Positions 9,870 through 20,939 of a stretch of 64,000 bases of DNA are shown here, one piece after another. Every line of letters begins with the position of its first letter. The stretch's first letter is position 1. Both the position numbers and the translations under genes were made by a program. The notes beneath the pieces were generated by a model that was not told the origin of the DNA, searched no databases, and worked only from the letters and a program-made list of their open reading frames with translations. The DNA is from Leucaena leucocephala. Taxonomy: Eukaryota; Streptophyta; Magnoliopsida; Fabales; Fabaceae. The stretch is taken from assembly GCA_037074615.1 (NCBI GenBank), contig CM073527.1:26040848-26104847 (forward strand), given 5' to 3'.

Positions 9870-12128
9870 TCTCTCTTGAGTTTGAGTTGAAGAGTGAAAT
9901 AGATCAGTGAGGTGTTGGCCCAGTCCTTGATAGACAGGAGTCAGCGAATTTCCGCGATCTTTCTGGCTTTCTGCTGTCTTCTGCCGTCTGAATCTAGTCA
10001 CTAACCAAACCACCATAGGTAAATTGGATCTCTCGATTCGGTATTCCCGTTACTTCTTTTGACCTTCTACTTTCCCCCCATTCATCAGATCTGAGATTTC
10101 TACGGGGTTGTAACTGTCATTTGATTTAATGTTGTTTCTTCCAGATTTACGTTAATTTCGATTTTATATGCTTTTTCTGATAAATAAGTTTGTGATCTAG
10201 TTGTTTATTGACTTCCTTTTGCCGCACTGTTTGCTTTCTGTCTGTTTTATCGGAGATTTGTTGGATTGTATCGTAAACTGTTTGGGATCCCTCCTCTCCA
10301 TCATTTTTTGGTGCCCACTGTTTTCTTGGAATAAAACTTATCAGGATATTTTTACGACTCGTAGTGAGGCTAATCTTTTATCACGTTGGGAGTCAAATTG
10401 GATATTCTTTTGTTGAATCAGTGTGATTTGCCTTGCTCCTCTAGATTTTGGGTTATGGGCTATTATTAAGAATTCCGCAGGTTTTGCATACGGCTTGCGG
10501 CAAAAAATCGAGGGGAAAGAAAACATCAAGCCGAGAAACTGATAGAAACTTAAATAACATGCTATGTTTGGGAAGAGTCCATGACTCCATGTTATAGTAC
10601 TAGAAGTTATACTTAATTTGTTGCTCTTTGATTTTTAGTGCCATCCTCTAAACGCAAAAGCTCCCTATGTATTATCGAACTTGTCTGATTGTTTTGAATA
10701 CTATTGCTCCTTGCTGGCATATAAACAATTTGGTTGAATAAAAGCTGAACAAGTCTATATGCTTGGTCTGATCCTTGATCTTTTTGTTTTGTTTTGTTTT
10801 TAATTTTGTTTTTTTTTTTTTTGCCTGTTGCATCAAGGATCTGCCTCTTTATCTGTTGGTCTTCTAGTTTGCCTTTAACACCTAACCCAGAGCTATGTTA
10901 TCGGTGTTGGGGTTAACTCCAATTTTTTTCCTCTATCATAAAATAACCTCCGTCAATTTTGTAATTCTAGTCGAAAGTCCTGCTTTCAGACTCTCAATAA
11001 ATCCCTTCCTTGACTCTAATTATCCTTTCTCTCAATCTTTTTTCCATGGATCCTGGAGAACCTTTTCAAGCTACGCTCTTGTTGGTGGAAGTTATTTATT
11101 TCCCAGAATTTTCATAAAGTCTGTGTTGCTAGATCCTACTCTTGCGTTTGGAGGGAGAAGGGTATAAAGTTGGTGATATTAGACGAGTTTAATGTCTTGG
11201 TGTTAAGAATTGTAGTTCTATGGTTTTAGATTCCTGGCTTGTTCTATTTGAGGTGTCAATCAATAGAAGTGTTGGAAAAAGATTACAATCATGCGTCTAT
11301 TGCATGGCCTTGCTTTATGGTTACTTTCTGTTAGTTTAATTAATCCATATTGTAATGGTTAAAGAATCTTTCAATTACAGAATGGCATCCAACAGGGGTC
11401 AGGGCGGAATTCAGCAGCTATTGGCTGCAGAGCAAGAAGCTCAACGGATTGTAAATGCTGCCAGAAATGGTACTCTATCTCTCATTCTCTCTGAATTTGT
11501 CCTTGTTATTACGATGATTCTGTATATGTTTCTTGATCCATGCATCTATTTTGATCAATTTTATATGTCTGATCGTGTGATGATACGTGCGAATGTATTT
11601 GTAGAGTATTCTATGTTCAATAGTCTTTTCATTGAGATAAAACAATTTCCGGTATCAAAATTTTTGCTGCCATATACCAGGCTCCCCCTCTCGGGCCTCC
11701 CTCCCATCTTTTTACCAGTAACTCCTTTAATTTGTCTGAACTCAATTTGCTTGCTCAATAGCCAACTGATGCCCTTGATTTTTACAATTAGAAAAAATGG
11801 CAAGGCTGAAACAAGCCAAAGAAGAGGCTGGAAAGGAAATTGCTGAACATCGAGCTCAGGTGGAGTATGAATTCCAAAAGAAATTGGCAGAGGTATGTTT
11901 CTGATTATTGTAGCCTCCTAGGACTGTTCTTTGATCGTCTTATGAATTATGAACCGACTTTTGTGTAACCTCTCATGAATACAGAGCAGTGGAGATTCCG
12001 GTGCGAATGTGAAGCGGCTTGAGCAAGAGACTGAAACAAAGATCCAGCACTTGAAAACAGAAGCATCAAGAATATCACAAGATGTTGTTGCCATGCTCCT
12101 CAAGCATGTGACAAGTGTGAAAAATTAA
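9870..12128 (+). CDS. VHA-G: V-type proton ATPase subunit G
   Basis: Coding exons are 11382-11469, 11792-11892 and 11985-12128, in phase, giving 110 residues, the usual length. A 5'-UTR exon (about 9870-10018, ending CCATAG|GTAAAT) is joined to 11381 by an intron of about 1.36 kb; the acceptor ATTACAG lies just before the ATG. The protein reads MASNRGQGGIQQLLAAEQEA, then QRIVNAARNEKMARLKQAKEEA, and ends DVVAMLLKHVTSVKN. This is the G-subunit coiled coil of the peripheral stalk of the vacuolar H+-ATPase, which couples ATP hydrolysis in V1 to proton pumping at vacuole and Golgi/TGN membranes. The 5' exon boundary is inferred from splice signals only; a long leader intron often boosts expression in housekeeping plant genes. 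Confidence 0.93.
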
Positions 12129-15100
12129 GAGCCTTTTATGACATATTGGGATAGAGAACTACTGAATAATGTTACTTGTCGTGAGTTTGTGTTTTTCTTG
12201 AAGTGATTGGTGCGAATAAGGGTCTTGTTTGGTTACTTGGTGCCCTGCTGCAACAATTCGGTATTTATCTCTAGACAGTTCAGAAAACATAGGTATGCCT
12301 ATTTTGTACGAGTCTTAAACATCATTTTGCTATGGTCAGTAAGTGCAGAAAGCAAGGCTTATTCTTTTGTAAACACACCGACTAATTTTATTCTGCTCAT
12401 TTTAAGTGTTGCGTCTCTCCTATTGCATCTTTAAACCGGATTCAGTGGCATTCTCCCGCGTCCGTAAAGTCCAATATTTTGCTACAGTCAATATGGTAGT
12501 AAAACTTATCTTGCACAACAAATTCAATTGGAATACACACCTTTTGAATGCTTTGTATTATGACGGGTTAAAGCACAGGATGCTTAGAATTCCTTTCTCT
12601 ATAAGTATGATTATACTCTGCAAATAACTCGCTAACGTAAGCTACGGGCGCAAGCAGAACTTGCTAATGTGGGCTATAATATTAAAGAACCTCGCCCTCT
12701 GTTTTTTATCTTCTTTTTTTATTATTATAAATTTTTTTAGAAAAATATTAGTTTTATTTACCATTTAAATATAGGATGAAGTTTTTATTCTTTTTAGATT
12801 ATATTAATGTTAGACAAGGTAAGTTATCAATTATTTATAGACTTAAATTTATGCATATAAGAGTTTTGATATTTTTTTAAATTTTACGATTAAAATTATA
12901 ATAAAATAATATTTTTTATTAAATATATTTTAAATAATTATATATTTCATATTTTTACGTGTTAAATTTACGGATGATTTGCAATGGGTTGTTTTTTATC
13001 TTTTAATTTCGCATGCTTTCATTCCCGTATGCCCATTTATTCTGAATGGACCATCCAGAACTGTTTGATTGGGAAATTGGGTTTAGGTATAAAATATGAA
13101 GAAACGAGCAATTTGGATGATTACTGACAATTTATTGCATTTATTGGAAGTTTTTTTTTAACTTATAATCTATAAGATTATAAATTTAAATTTATGATGT
13201 GAAGATATTATTAGTATGCAATTTATAAATATCATTGTAAGCTTTCTTTGAGCCTAGATATATAGCCTATTCTCTTAATTTTTTTATCAAAAAAATTGGA
13301 CTGTTCTCTGCAATTCGACTTAAAATTTTTATATTTTGTTATGAAAACTTTACAAGTTTTTTTTTAAAAAAAATAAATTGATAATATATAAAAGATTCTC
13401 CTTTTCATTTTTTTAATTTATTGTAAATTAAACACGAAGTTTGTCATAATGAATATTTTAGAAGATATAAAGCTTCAAGTTAGGCCATGTCGTCCAGCAT
13501 CACAGCAGGTGGGTCTTGTGATTTAAAATATGGTAATGTGGATTTCTTAGTGAATGTTGAATCAGAGGACCAACATTGAACATCCAAATTCCCAAGCACC
13601 AATCAAATGCATGCATTCAGCAAGTATGGGTCCCGTTCTCTATGCCTTTTTCCTCGTCCTCATTCCAACCAATAGCTTCCCCCCTGTCTCTTTCATAAAA
13701 TCTTTGTCTCTTATACGTCGGGGCCCCATCGTCTCATATTCCATCACTCACCAACACCTCACCCCCCCCCCTCCCCAAAAAAAAAAAAATGAAATCCATT
13801 TTTATTTTTTTACTGAATCACCAGACCCCTTTTGGTTAAAATTTGTTGAAAGAATAATAAGAACAATAAATTACACACATTTTTCTTACATTATGTGAAA
13901 TTTGTGGGATTACTTATGAACAATATAATTCATGAATTGACATATTAGTTACTTGGACCATAAAATTATGTCACATAATTGATTTGTCAAGTACCCTTAT
14001 TTCTTATCTCAATCATGTGATGTGGTTTATGTTGTTTCAACAAATTTAAGGATCAAGAATAAGCATCTCAAAAAAAAAATCCCACAAAATTTTGATGTCA
14101 ACAAAATCTGTATTATGCGAAGGACAGTGCCAACAAATGCCAGAAAGAGGTGGGTGGAAGCAGGAATTATCAGATTTATTCTTGTATACCAAATATGAAC
14201 ATAAGCCCATATTTTTTTCAACAAAAAAAAGTGGAAGCTATTTAATGAAATGGGATTCATGATCAAGATCAATGTAATAAAATTGTGTTGCACCTTAATC
14301 CGTGGACATGAATCTTGTATTACACGGTACGGTAAACCTCTTCAATTTTATTTAAAATGCCTGATGTTGCATGTCTCGCTCGCCTCCTTGCTCCTGCCCT
14401 GCCTGCCCAACATCTGATTTTGTTTACTAATTGTGTCGCCCCCATTTAATTAAACCTTGAAATATCAGTATTTGACTTCAACCCTCAAGTCTGCCACACG
14501 CATGCCAAACTCTGACTAATCATCCACATGTTCATCCCAGCACCGTTTTAGAACTTCTAGGCCATTCTTACAACTTGCATCGCCCACCCCCATCTCCTGT
14601 AGAGAGAGACACACACACAGAGATCTGAAAGAACAGATTTTTTTCAGCTGGGGTTAGATTTTGCTGAACACCCATAATCCATAACTGATATACAAACGAA
14701 GTAAAAGAATATTTTTAATAGACAGAAAACTCTCTTCACGGCTGCAATTTGGGAGAGAAGGGGGTGTCCAAGAGGGCATTATGGCTCAATTTGATGATGG
14801 AAAGTTGCATATAATTATTGAGTTAAGGATGAATGTAATGGAAATGGAATGCCACAGCTGAGCGTTTTTTTGATGAATTTTATAAAAGATATGGGAGGGA
14901 TCCTCATTGAAGGAACCACTTGGGATGTAAATAAATAGTGATATCCTTTTGAAAGTTGGCTGTCCTGTTCTGTTCTTAGTGGACACAGCCACTCTCCCCA
15001 CGCCACTTTCTTCGCTTTCTTACTGCTTCCTGGGCCCATCTTCTTGCGTCCTAACAAAATCTCTTTCCATCTCAGTGCGTGAACATGCTACTCTACCTAT

Positions 15101-15472
15101 TTTTATAAAGATTTCGCCACGGAAAGTTTTTTTTTAAATCATGCCTTCGGATCGATTCACCTTTTTAAAATTAAATCTAACAACAAAAAATTCACCCCGT
15201 AAACGGTTGAAATCTTCATGCAGCTATCATATTTTAAAGTTTAAACCTTTTTTTAAGAAGGCCAATCCAGTCGCAGATCAATGGCTGCCCATATGTTAGC
15301 ATTTGATTTTTTTTTTTTTTCCCGAATCAATCTGGTGAAAAGCTCAAGGTGGGAAGGGAACTTAATGATAGCCCCAATTGGTCTGTTAGTATAATAGTGG
15401 CAATTTAGTAAAGAAAGTTGACTGTGACAGTAACTCGTTCTGTACTTTCAGGTTGAAACGTTACCGGCAAGA
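12129..15472. other. Intergenic, AT-rich, no supported gene
   Basis: The 3' flank of VHA-G is followed by very AT-rich sequence (12660-13470) and a C-run/A-run junction at 13762-13789. Long ORFs here are low-complexity. The last part (14590-15470) is the promoter side of the receptor kinase and includes CA repeats near 14610. I see no tRNA, no hairpin of miRNA type and no conserved coding segment. Confidence 0.4.
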
Positions 15473-15610
15473 TTGTCAAAATGGCGATCCGGACCACGTT
15501 CTTTCATCCTTCCCATCACTCTCACAACTCTGACTTCATCAAACAACTATATCACGAGCAACGAGCTGTATCATTCCGTTCCAAACCCATCTTCAACCCT
15601 CGGCAGGACC

Positions 15611-17914
15611 ATGCAAGTCCTCTGTGCGCATAGCTTTCGAGGGGTTTCTTCTTCTGTCTTTCTTCAGCTTCTGCTATTCCTGTTCTCATCTTGCGCGTAT
15701 GGATTAGGGGCGATGGGACCAATATCGGCCTCGTTTGGTAAATATGAATTCTTCTGCGCCATCGATGCAAGTGGGAAGCAGGATGCCATTTGCTGGGGGA
15801 AGAACATCACTTCATCGATTCCACCGTCTTCTTCAGCTTCAGCCTCTGTTACTGACAGCCCTCCTATGGCAGCTTTATCCGGTGGCGAAGGGTTTATGTG
15901 TGGCATTCAAGCAAGCACTTCGCAAGCATACTGCTGGAGCGCCACGAAACCAGCAACAGATCTTGTGCCTCCTGCGTACCAATCCTATGCTTATTCTCAA
16001 ATAGCAGCAGGCAAGAATCATGTTTGTGCCATCAGGGGATCTTATTATTCTAATGAAGATTCCGGAATTGTTGATTGTTGGGAAATTATGAGAACTGCGG
16101 ATAACAGCTTAAAGTGGAAGCATAGCGATTTGTATTACGATCACTCAACTAGCAATCTTGCATTAAACAAAATCGTAGCAGGTGAGGGATTCGCTTGTGG
16201 TGCGGTCAGAGACGGAGGGCTTGTCTGTTGGGGACCTACATCCGCGTACTTGGGGGTATCCAATGTGTCCGAGAACTTCTCAGTCTTGGTTTCGGGAAGG
16301 AGTTCAATTTGTGGACTTTTGAACGTTTCTGGAGATTTGAAATGTTGGGGTGATTCAGATTCATTTGCTGATCCACCTGCTGGGGTTGGATTAATCTCTC
16401 TGTCAGCCGGGGCTCGCCATTATTGTGGTATTCGAGCAGATAATCATATAATGGAATGTTGGGGGAGTTTCAATTCGTCTGTGGTTCCAAAAGGTTCTGG
16501 ATTCATGGCAATCGCTTCTTCAGATTATACAACTTGTGGCGTTAGAGAAGAAGATCTTCTGATTGATTGCTGGTTGGTGAATGCGTCCACAGCCGAGTTT
16601 GATCCTCCATTGGAATTATCAAGTCCAGGTATCTGCAGTTCCAGTTCATGCAATCAAGGTGAGTTTGCTTTCAATGTTAGTATTCTGAATGAGCCAGGTT
16701 TAACAACCCTCTGCGTTCGAAAAGATTTGAGGATCTGTTCGCCCTGTGGATCAAACTGTTCAGAAGGCTTTTTCTTGTCCAGTCCATGCACTGAGAATTC
16801 CGACAGGGTATGCACTGCTTGTTCTCTTTGCCAAAACAGCTCCTGCTGGGATGTTTGTCGACTTGAGTCATCTCCAGATACTGTTCATAAGAAGAGCTGG
16901 CACCATTTGCGTCGATTATTGATCATAATTGGGTCAGCAACTTTAGGATTCTTGATTATGATGACTTGTGGGTGTATTCTCTCATGTTTGATCAGTAAGA
17001 AAGAATCCAAATCTGGCACGGCCAAACCAGAGAAGCAAGCTGATCTTAATGTTGATCTTCACTCTTTTCCTTCTACAACTTCCTGTCCTGGCATGCCTCA
17101 GATTTTCCGACTCTCAGAGCTAAAGGATGCCACTAATGGGTTCAAGGAATTCAACGAGCTTGGCAGAGGAAGTTATGGCTTTGTATACAAAGCTGTATTA
17201 GCAGATGGCAGGGTGGTTGCAGTGAAGAGGGCCAATGCTGCCACAATTATCCATACAAACAATCGTGACTTTGAAATGGAACTGGAAATCCTCTGCAAAA
17301 TCCGTCACTGTAATATCGTCAACTTGTTGGGTTACTGTGCAGAGATGGGAGAGAGGCTTCTTGTTTACGAGTATATGCCACATGGCACACTTTATGATCA
17401 CCTTCACGGTGGGCTTTCTCCTCTGAATTGGAACCTCAGGCTAAAGATATCAATGCAAACCGCAAAAGCTCTTGAGTATCTGCAAAAGGAACTAGCCCCA
17501 CCAATTGTGCACAAGGATCTTAAAAGTTCAAACATTCTCTTGGATTCTGAATGGGGAGCGAGAATTTCAGACTTTGGACTCCTCACTTCAGGTGACAAAG
17601 ATCAAAATGGGGATGTGCAGAGCGATGTTTACAACTTTGGGATTGTGTTGCTTGAGATTCTGAGTGGAAGAAAAGCTTATGACGGAGATTTCATGCCTCC
17701 CAACATAGTTGAGTGGGCAGTGCCACTGATCAAACTGGGGAAAGCTGCAGCCATAATTGATCGCTCTGTAACTCTTCCACGGATCGTTGAGCCATTGCTG
17801 AAGCTTGCTGATATTGCAGAGCTTGCTGTGAGACACAATCCCAGCGAGCGTCCGGCTATGTCAGAGATAGCATCTTGGTTGGAGCAGATTGTGAAGGACG
17901 GTTTGATCTTATAG
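15611..17914 (+). CDS. CCR1: CRINKLY4-related receptor-like kinase (CCR1/CCR2 type)
   Basis: A single exon encodes 767 residues from the ATG at 15611. The frame is open back to 15473 but only from a TTG, and the chosen ATG gives a proper signal peptide (hydrophobic VFLQLLLFLFSSCAYG). The ectodomain has seven crinkly/RCC1-like repeats, each with a C-G/A-I/V and C-W-G/x pair, then a TNFR-like cysteine-rich segment at about 370-420, a transmembrane helix at about 436-461 and a Ser/Thr kinase domain from about 505. The glycine loop (G-R-G-S-Y-G), VAVK lysine (about 539), H-K-D (634-636) and D-F-G (654) are present. After D-F-G the chain goes almost directly to S-D-V-Y-N-F-G, so the activation loop and A/P-E motif are missing. 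The same shortening is, as I recall, characteristic of Arabidopsis CCR1/CCR2, suggesting a weak or inactive kinase that signals as a partner at the plasma membrane. Confidence 0.92.
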   Translation: MQVLCAHSFRGVSSSVFLQLLLFLFSSCAYGLGAMGPISASFGKYEFFCAIDASGKQDAICWGKNITSSIPPSSSASASVTDSPPMAALSGGEGFMCGIQASTSQAYCWSATKPATDLVPPAYQSYAYSQIAAGKNHVCAIRGSYYSNEDSGIVDCWEIMRTADNSLKWKHSDLYYDHSTSNLALNKIVAGEGFACGAVRDGGLVCWGPTSAYLGVSNVSENFSVLVSGRSSICGLLNVSGDLKCWGDSDSFADPPAGVGLISLSAGARHYCGIRADNHIMECWGSFNSSVVPKGSGFMAIASSDYTTCGVREEDLLIDCWLVNASTAEFDPPLELSSPGICSSSSCNQGEFAFNVSILNEPGLTTLCVRKDLRICSPCGSNCSEGFFLSSPCTENSDRVCTACSLCQNSSCWDVCRLESSPDTVHKKSWHHLRRLLIIIGSATLGFLIMMTCGCILSCLISKKESKSGTAKPEKQADLNVDLHSFPSTTSCPGMPQIFRLSELKDATNGFKEFNELGRGSYGFVYKAVLADGRVVAVKRANAATIIHTNNRDFEMELEILCKIRHCNIVNLLGYCAEMGERLLVYEYMPHGTLYDHLHGGLSPLNWNLRLKISMQTAKALEYLQKELAPPIVHKDLKSSNILLDSEWGARISDFGLLTSGDKDQNGDVQSDVYNFGIVLLEILSGRKAYDGDFMPPNIVEWAVPLIKLGKAAAIIDRSVTLPRIVEPLLKLADIAELAVRHNPSERPAMSEIASWLEQIVKDGLIL

Positions 17915-20680
17915 TGAGTAACGATTTTCTGCAATTGTAAATTATATGTCGAGTCGCTGTTTATATTGCTTATGCTTTTCATATATTTTTGGCCTTTGTA
18001 TCTCCGAATGGATCTTCACCAAGTGAAGGACATATCACAGTTGCAGCATAAGATCATACATATACAGAATGAATTTTTGCTTGCTTGTGGCTGTGAATGT
18101 AGATGTTGTCGATCTGAAATTTTTTGGCCCGGAGATCATGCTGGGTTGTGTCTTGTATTAAAGTTGTTTTCATGTATTACGGTGACAACAGAGAAAATAA
18201 AAGTTTCATGATTCTGTATGATGAAAAAGAATAAAGATGACGGAGTCGAGTCCTTTTGAGGAACAAACTTTTCAACCTATTATAGGTCTTTCAGAAACTA
18301 TGATAGAGGCTACTGATTCTTTCGAGCAAGGTTTGTTGAAATCTACTGGGGTCCAAGTAGGAAAAACACTCGCCTCGGCAGGAAAAGAAAGAACAGTTGA
18401 CCCAACTCATATCACTTCTACTCTCCATATGTTTTGATTCATAAAACATTTTTTCAAGAGTGGTTTCATGTTTCGTAAGATCTTTCAAAAAATAATTATT
18501 CAATAATGACCTTATTTTAGAAACGTGAGTTAGTTAGGGGTTTGTGTTAAATGAAGGGCAATTTTTCAGAATGTGTCTCGTTGAAAAATTTAAGATTTCT
18601 AACCGTATTTAGCGAGGTTTATTGGTATTCACAATTTGCTCCAAAAATATCTTATAAATTGAAATGGAGGGAGTACCATGTTATTAGATGCCTATTCATA
18701 TCATTTGTGTTCATGCAGTTTGCAGAAATGATGACAATGTAATTACATATGAGATTTAAGTTTCTTCTCCAATTTATGATTTTTTCCCCCTCAACTTATC
18801 CTTTACACACATATGTAAAGCTGAGAAGGTATTGAAGGGTGTCATGCAATGGATGTTGTCGTGTGCTTCCTGGAAGGAGAAAATATGAAGCATGCGGTTT
18901 AAATATTAAAAAGGGGGTTCACATTTGCAATGATGAGTAACATGAAAAATTCATGGGGTTCACATTGATTTGAAGAGGAGTATGAAATAGAATAAAGGGA
19001 AGTAGGAAGATGACAGATAGAGCAAGTGATGAAGTCCACTCCACTTCCACATACCCACATGCATGGCCTCACTTAAATAATTCTCGCCCTTTTCAACTCT
19101 TCTTTCTTGTTTTCCCAACCAAGAAAGAAAAACCCAACTTGTTCTCTTTCCGTCCCTTCCCAAGTCAAATCTGTACGGACCCATCACTTCCTCCGTAATT
19201 CTCCCACATTCGTTATTACCATCATCCCTCCTAACTAAATCAATCATCAATTCAGTTCCCCAGATAAAGTTCTGATTTTTATATTGTCTAGTTCCAAATC
19301 GAACAAGTTGCATTACTCTTGGGTTCTTCTTATATGTAATTAGTCTTTGCCAAAACACTGGCTGTTTATGTGGAATATGGAAGGGATCGATAAATGAGTC
19401 CACAAAAAGTAGTTGACTAACTAGTGGAGGTAATTTAAAATTGCAGGCGTTGGAATAATTTGACTGCGATGAGCCAGTTATGATTATTCTGATAAAGTAG
19501 GCAATGGGCAACAGCACCTGCTACTCGCTGGACCAGAAACAAACGAGATCAGCAGAATATAGAATCTTATAATGGGGAAGGTAACGTTGCCCTTCCAAAC
19601 ACAGACGGTGCCGTATCTTTTGATTCCCTCAACCAGGAAACGCGAGTCATCTTCATTTTAATTCCTTCCAACCATGTTCAACATGGAGCAAACTTCTCAG
19701 CTATTAGGTCTAATCCATCCATTTTTTACTGTAAAAAAAATTTACTCATCAATTTTGTTATCAACGAGAGAGTCAGAAGTGCCTGTTTCGCACGGACCAG
19801 CGGTTGAGGAAATTTCACGGGGAATTGACAGATAAGTATAAAGTCACAAACTCTCTTCCCCTTGTCACCTCAGAAATTAATTCACGAAAGATCAACGGTC
19901 ATTTTATGAGGTTGATGTGTCAGCTCAGGCTCACATGGTAGACCGGCTCTCTGGATATTAAGAATCTAGAGTTCTGCTAAAGTAAATAAATATATGTAGA
20001 GTGTTGTGGCCATTGTGGTCCTTGGTATAGAGAGAGAGAGAGATCTGGGCAAATATATATTTAGAAATTAATTGAAGTAAAGATCTGGTGTCAACTGTCA
20101 TGCGGCAGTCAGTAGTACTAGTTACTTTGTAGACCAAGTATTTCTTAATAACAAGAGCTAAACTTGAGCAAGAGTAACCAATTAGAAGAGATCTTTGATT
20201 CCATTCATTAATATTTGGGCTGCTTTTTTTATTTGGGACTTTATTATTTTGGAGGAGTTTCCGCTGATTTGAAATGTTTGCAGGAGTTTGTTGAAAGAAG
20301 GGGGAACAAAGGAACTGAAAAGGAAGAAGAAAGGAAGAAGTATCCTCAAGGTTGCTTAATGCTGCACTGCGTACATACATCATGTTTACCAAATGAAAAG
20401 GAGGAAGAAGAAAAGGAACAACACAGTATAAAAGGAAAAGGACAAGAAAGGGCAAGATCCTTGTTCTTTAGACAAGTCCAAATGTGGGGAAGGTAAGAAT
20501 CTAAGGTGATCCAAGCACTTGCAGACAAACCCTATTAGAGAAAATAAAAAAGGACTCGCCCTTTATGTGAAAACAAGTTCAACACCGAAAGCATCGACCC
20601 TAGACCCATCTCTCAACCCCTCTCTCTTTCCTCTTTTACCTCTCATCCATCCTCTCCTTCACTCTCTTACCCTCTCCAAA
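17915..20680. other. Intergenic between receptor kinase and MIR160
   Basis: The 3' flank of the receptor kinase extends to about 18.2 kb. Long-looking frames on the minus strand at 18960-19517 and 19958-20455 start at GTG and TTG, have no recognisable family and are read as chance. A (GA)n run lies at about 20030-20042. The last 150 bases before the MIR160 TATA-like box are CT-rich. Confidence 0.4.
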
Positions 20681-20685
20681 GGCCC

Positions 20686-20692
20686 TTATATG
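20686..20692 (+). promoter_or_regulatory. Candidate TATA box of the MIR160 gene
   Basis: The sequence CCTTATATGTAG lies in a CT-rich promoter-like tract, about 150 bases upstream of the miR160 hairpin. That spacing would start the primary transcript near 20720, giving a leader of about 120 bases. This is inference from position and motif only. Confidence 0.4.
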
Positions 20693-20835
20693 TAGCTCTC
20701 TCAACAACAAGCTCGATTCTCTTCCCCGCTTCCACAAATTAAACCCTATCTGATTCATCTCTCTGGTGGCATCTTGTACGTGGAGGTAGCATTCTGAAGA
20801 TTGCATGAAGATGAAGGTAAGTGTGTGAAAGGAAC

Positions 20836-20937
20836 AAACTTGGTGTGCCTGGCTCCCCGTATGCCATTTGCAGAGCCCATCAGCAAAGTGATGGCCTTAA
20901 CGAATGGCGTGCGAGGGGCCATGCATGCTGTGTAATA
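20836..20937 (+). ncRNA. MIR160: MIR160 precursor hairpin
   Basis: The 5' arm at 20846-20866 reads TGCCTGGCTCCCCGTATGCC plus a final A, which is miR160 with one change (C for U at position 13). The 3' arm at 20907-20927 (GCGTGCGAGGGGCCATGCAT plus G) matches the known miR160 star type (GCGUAUGAGGAGCCAUGCAU). Paired with 2-nt 3' overhangs, 17 of 19 positions pair, counting three G:U pairs; mismatches fall at positions 4 and 12. The loop side carries a further small stem, CATCA...TGATG at about 20880-20895. miR160 directs cleavage of ARF10/16/17 mRNAs and so sets auxin responses in root cap, leaf and flower. A target ARF of the same family lies in this window at 1357-3264. Confidence 0.92.
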
Positions 20938-20939
20938 GT

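Noticed and set aside
15473..15610. N-terminal extension of the CCR1-like kinase
   Set aside because: The extension starts at TTG and would hide the signal peptide; the ATG at 15611 gives a normal secreted N-terminus.
18960..19517. 185-codon minus-strand frame
   Set aside because: GTG start, no recognisable family, unremarkable composition in intergenic sequence.
19958..20455. 165-codon minus-strand frame near MIR160
   Set aside because: TTG start and no family features; it does not extend to a plausible exon structure.
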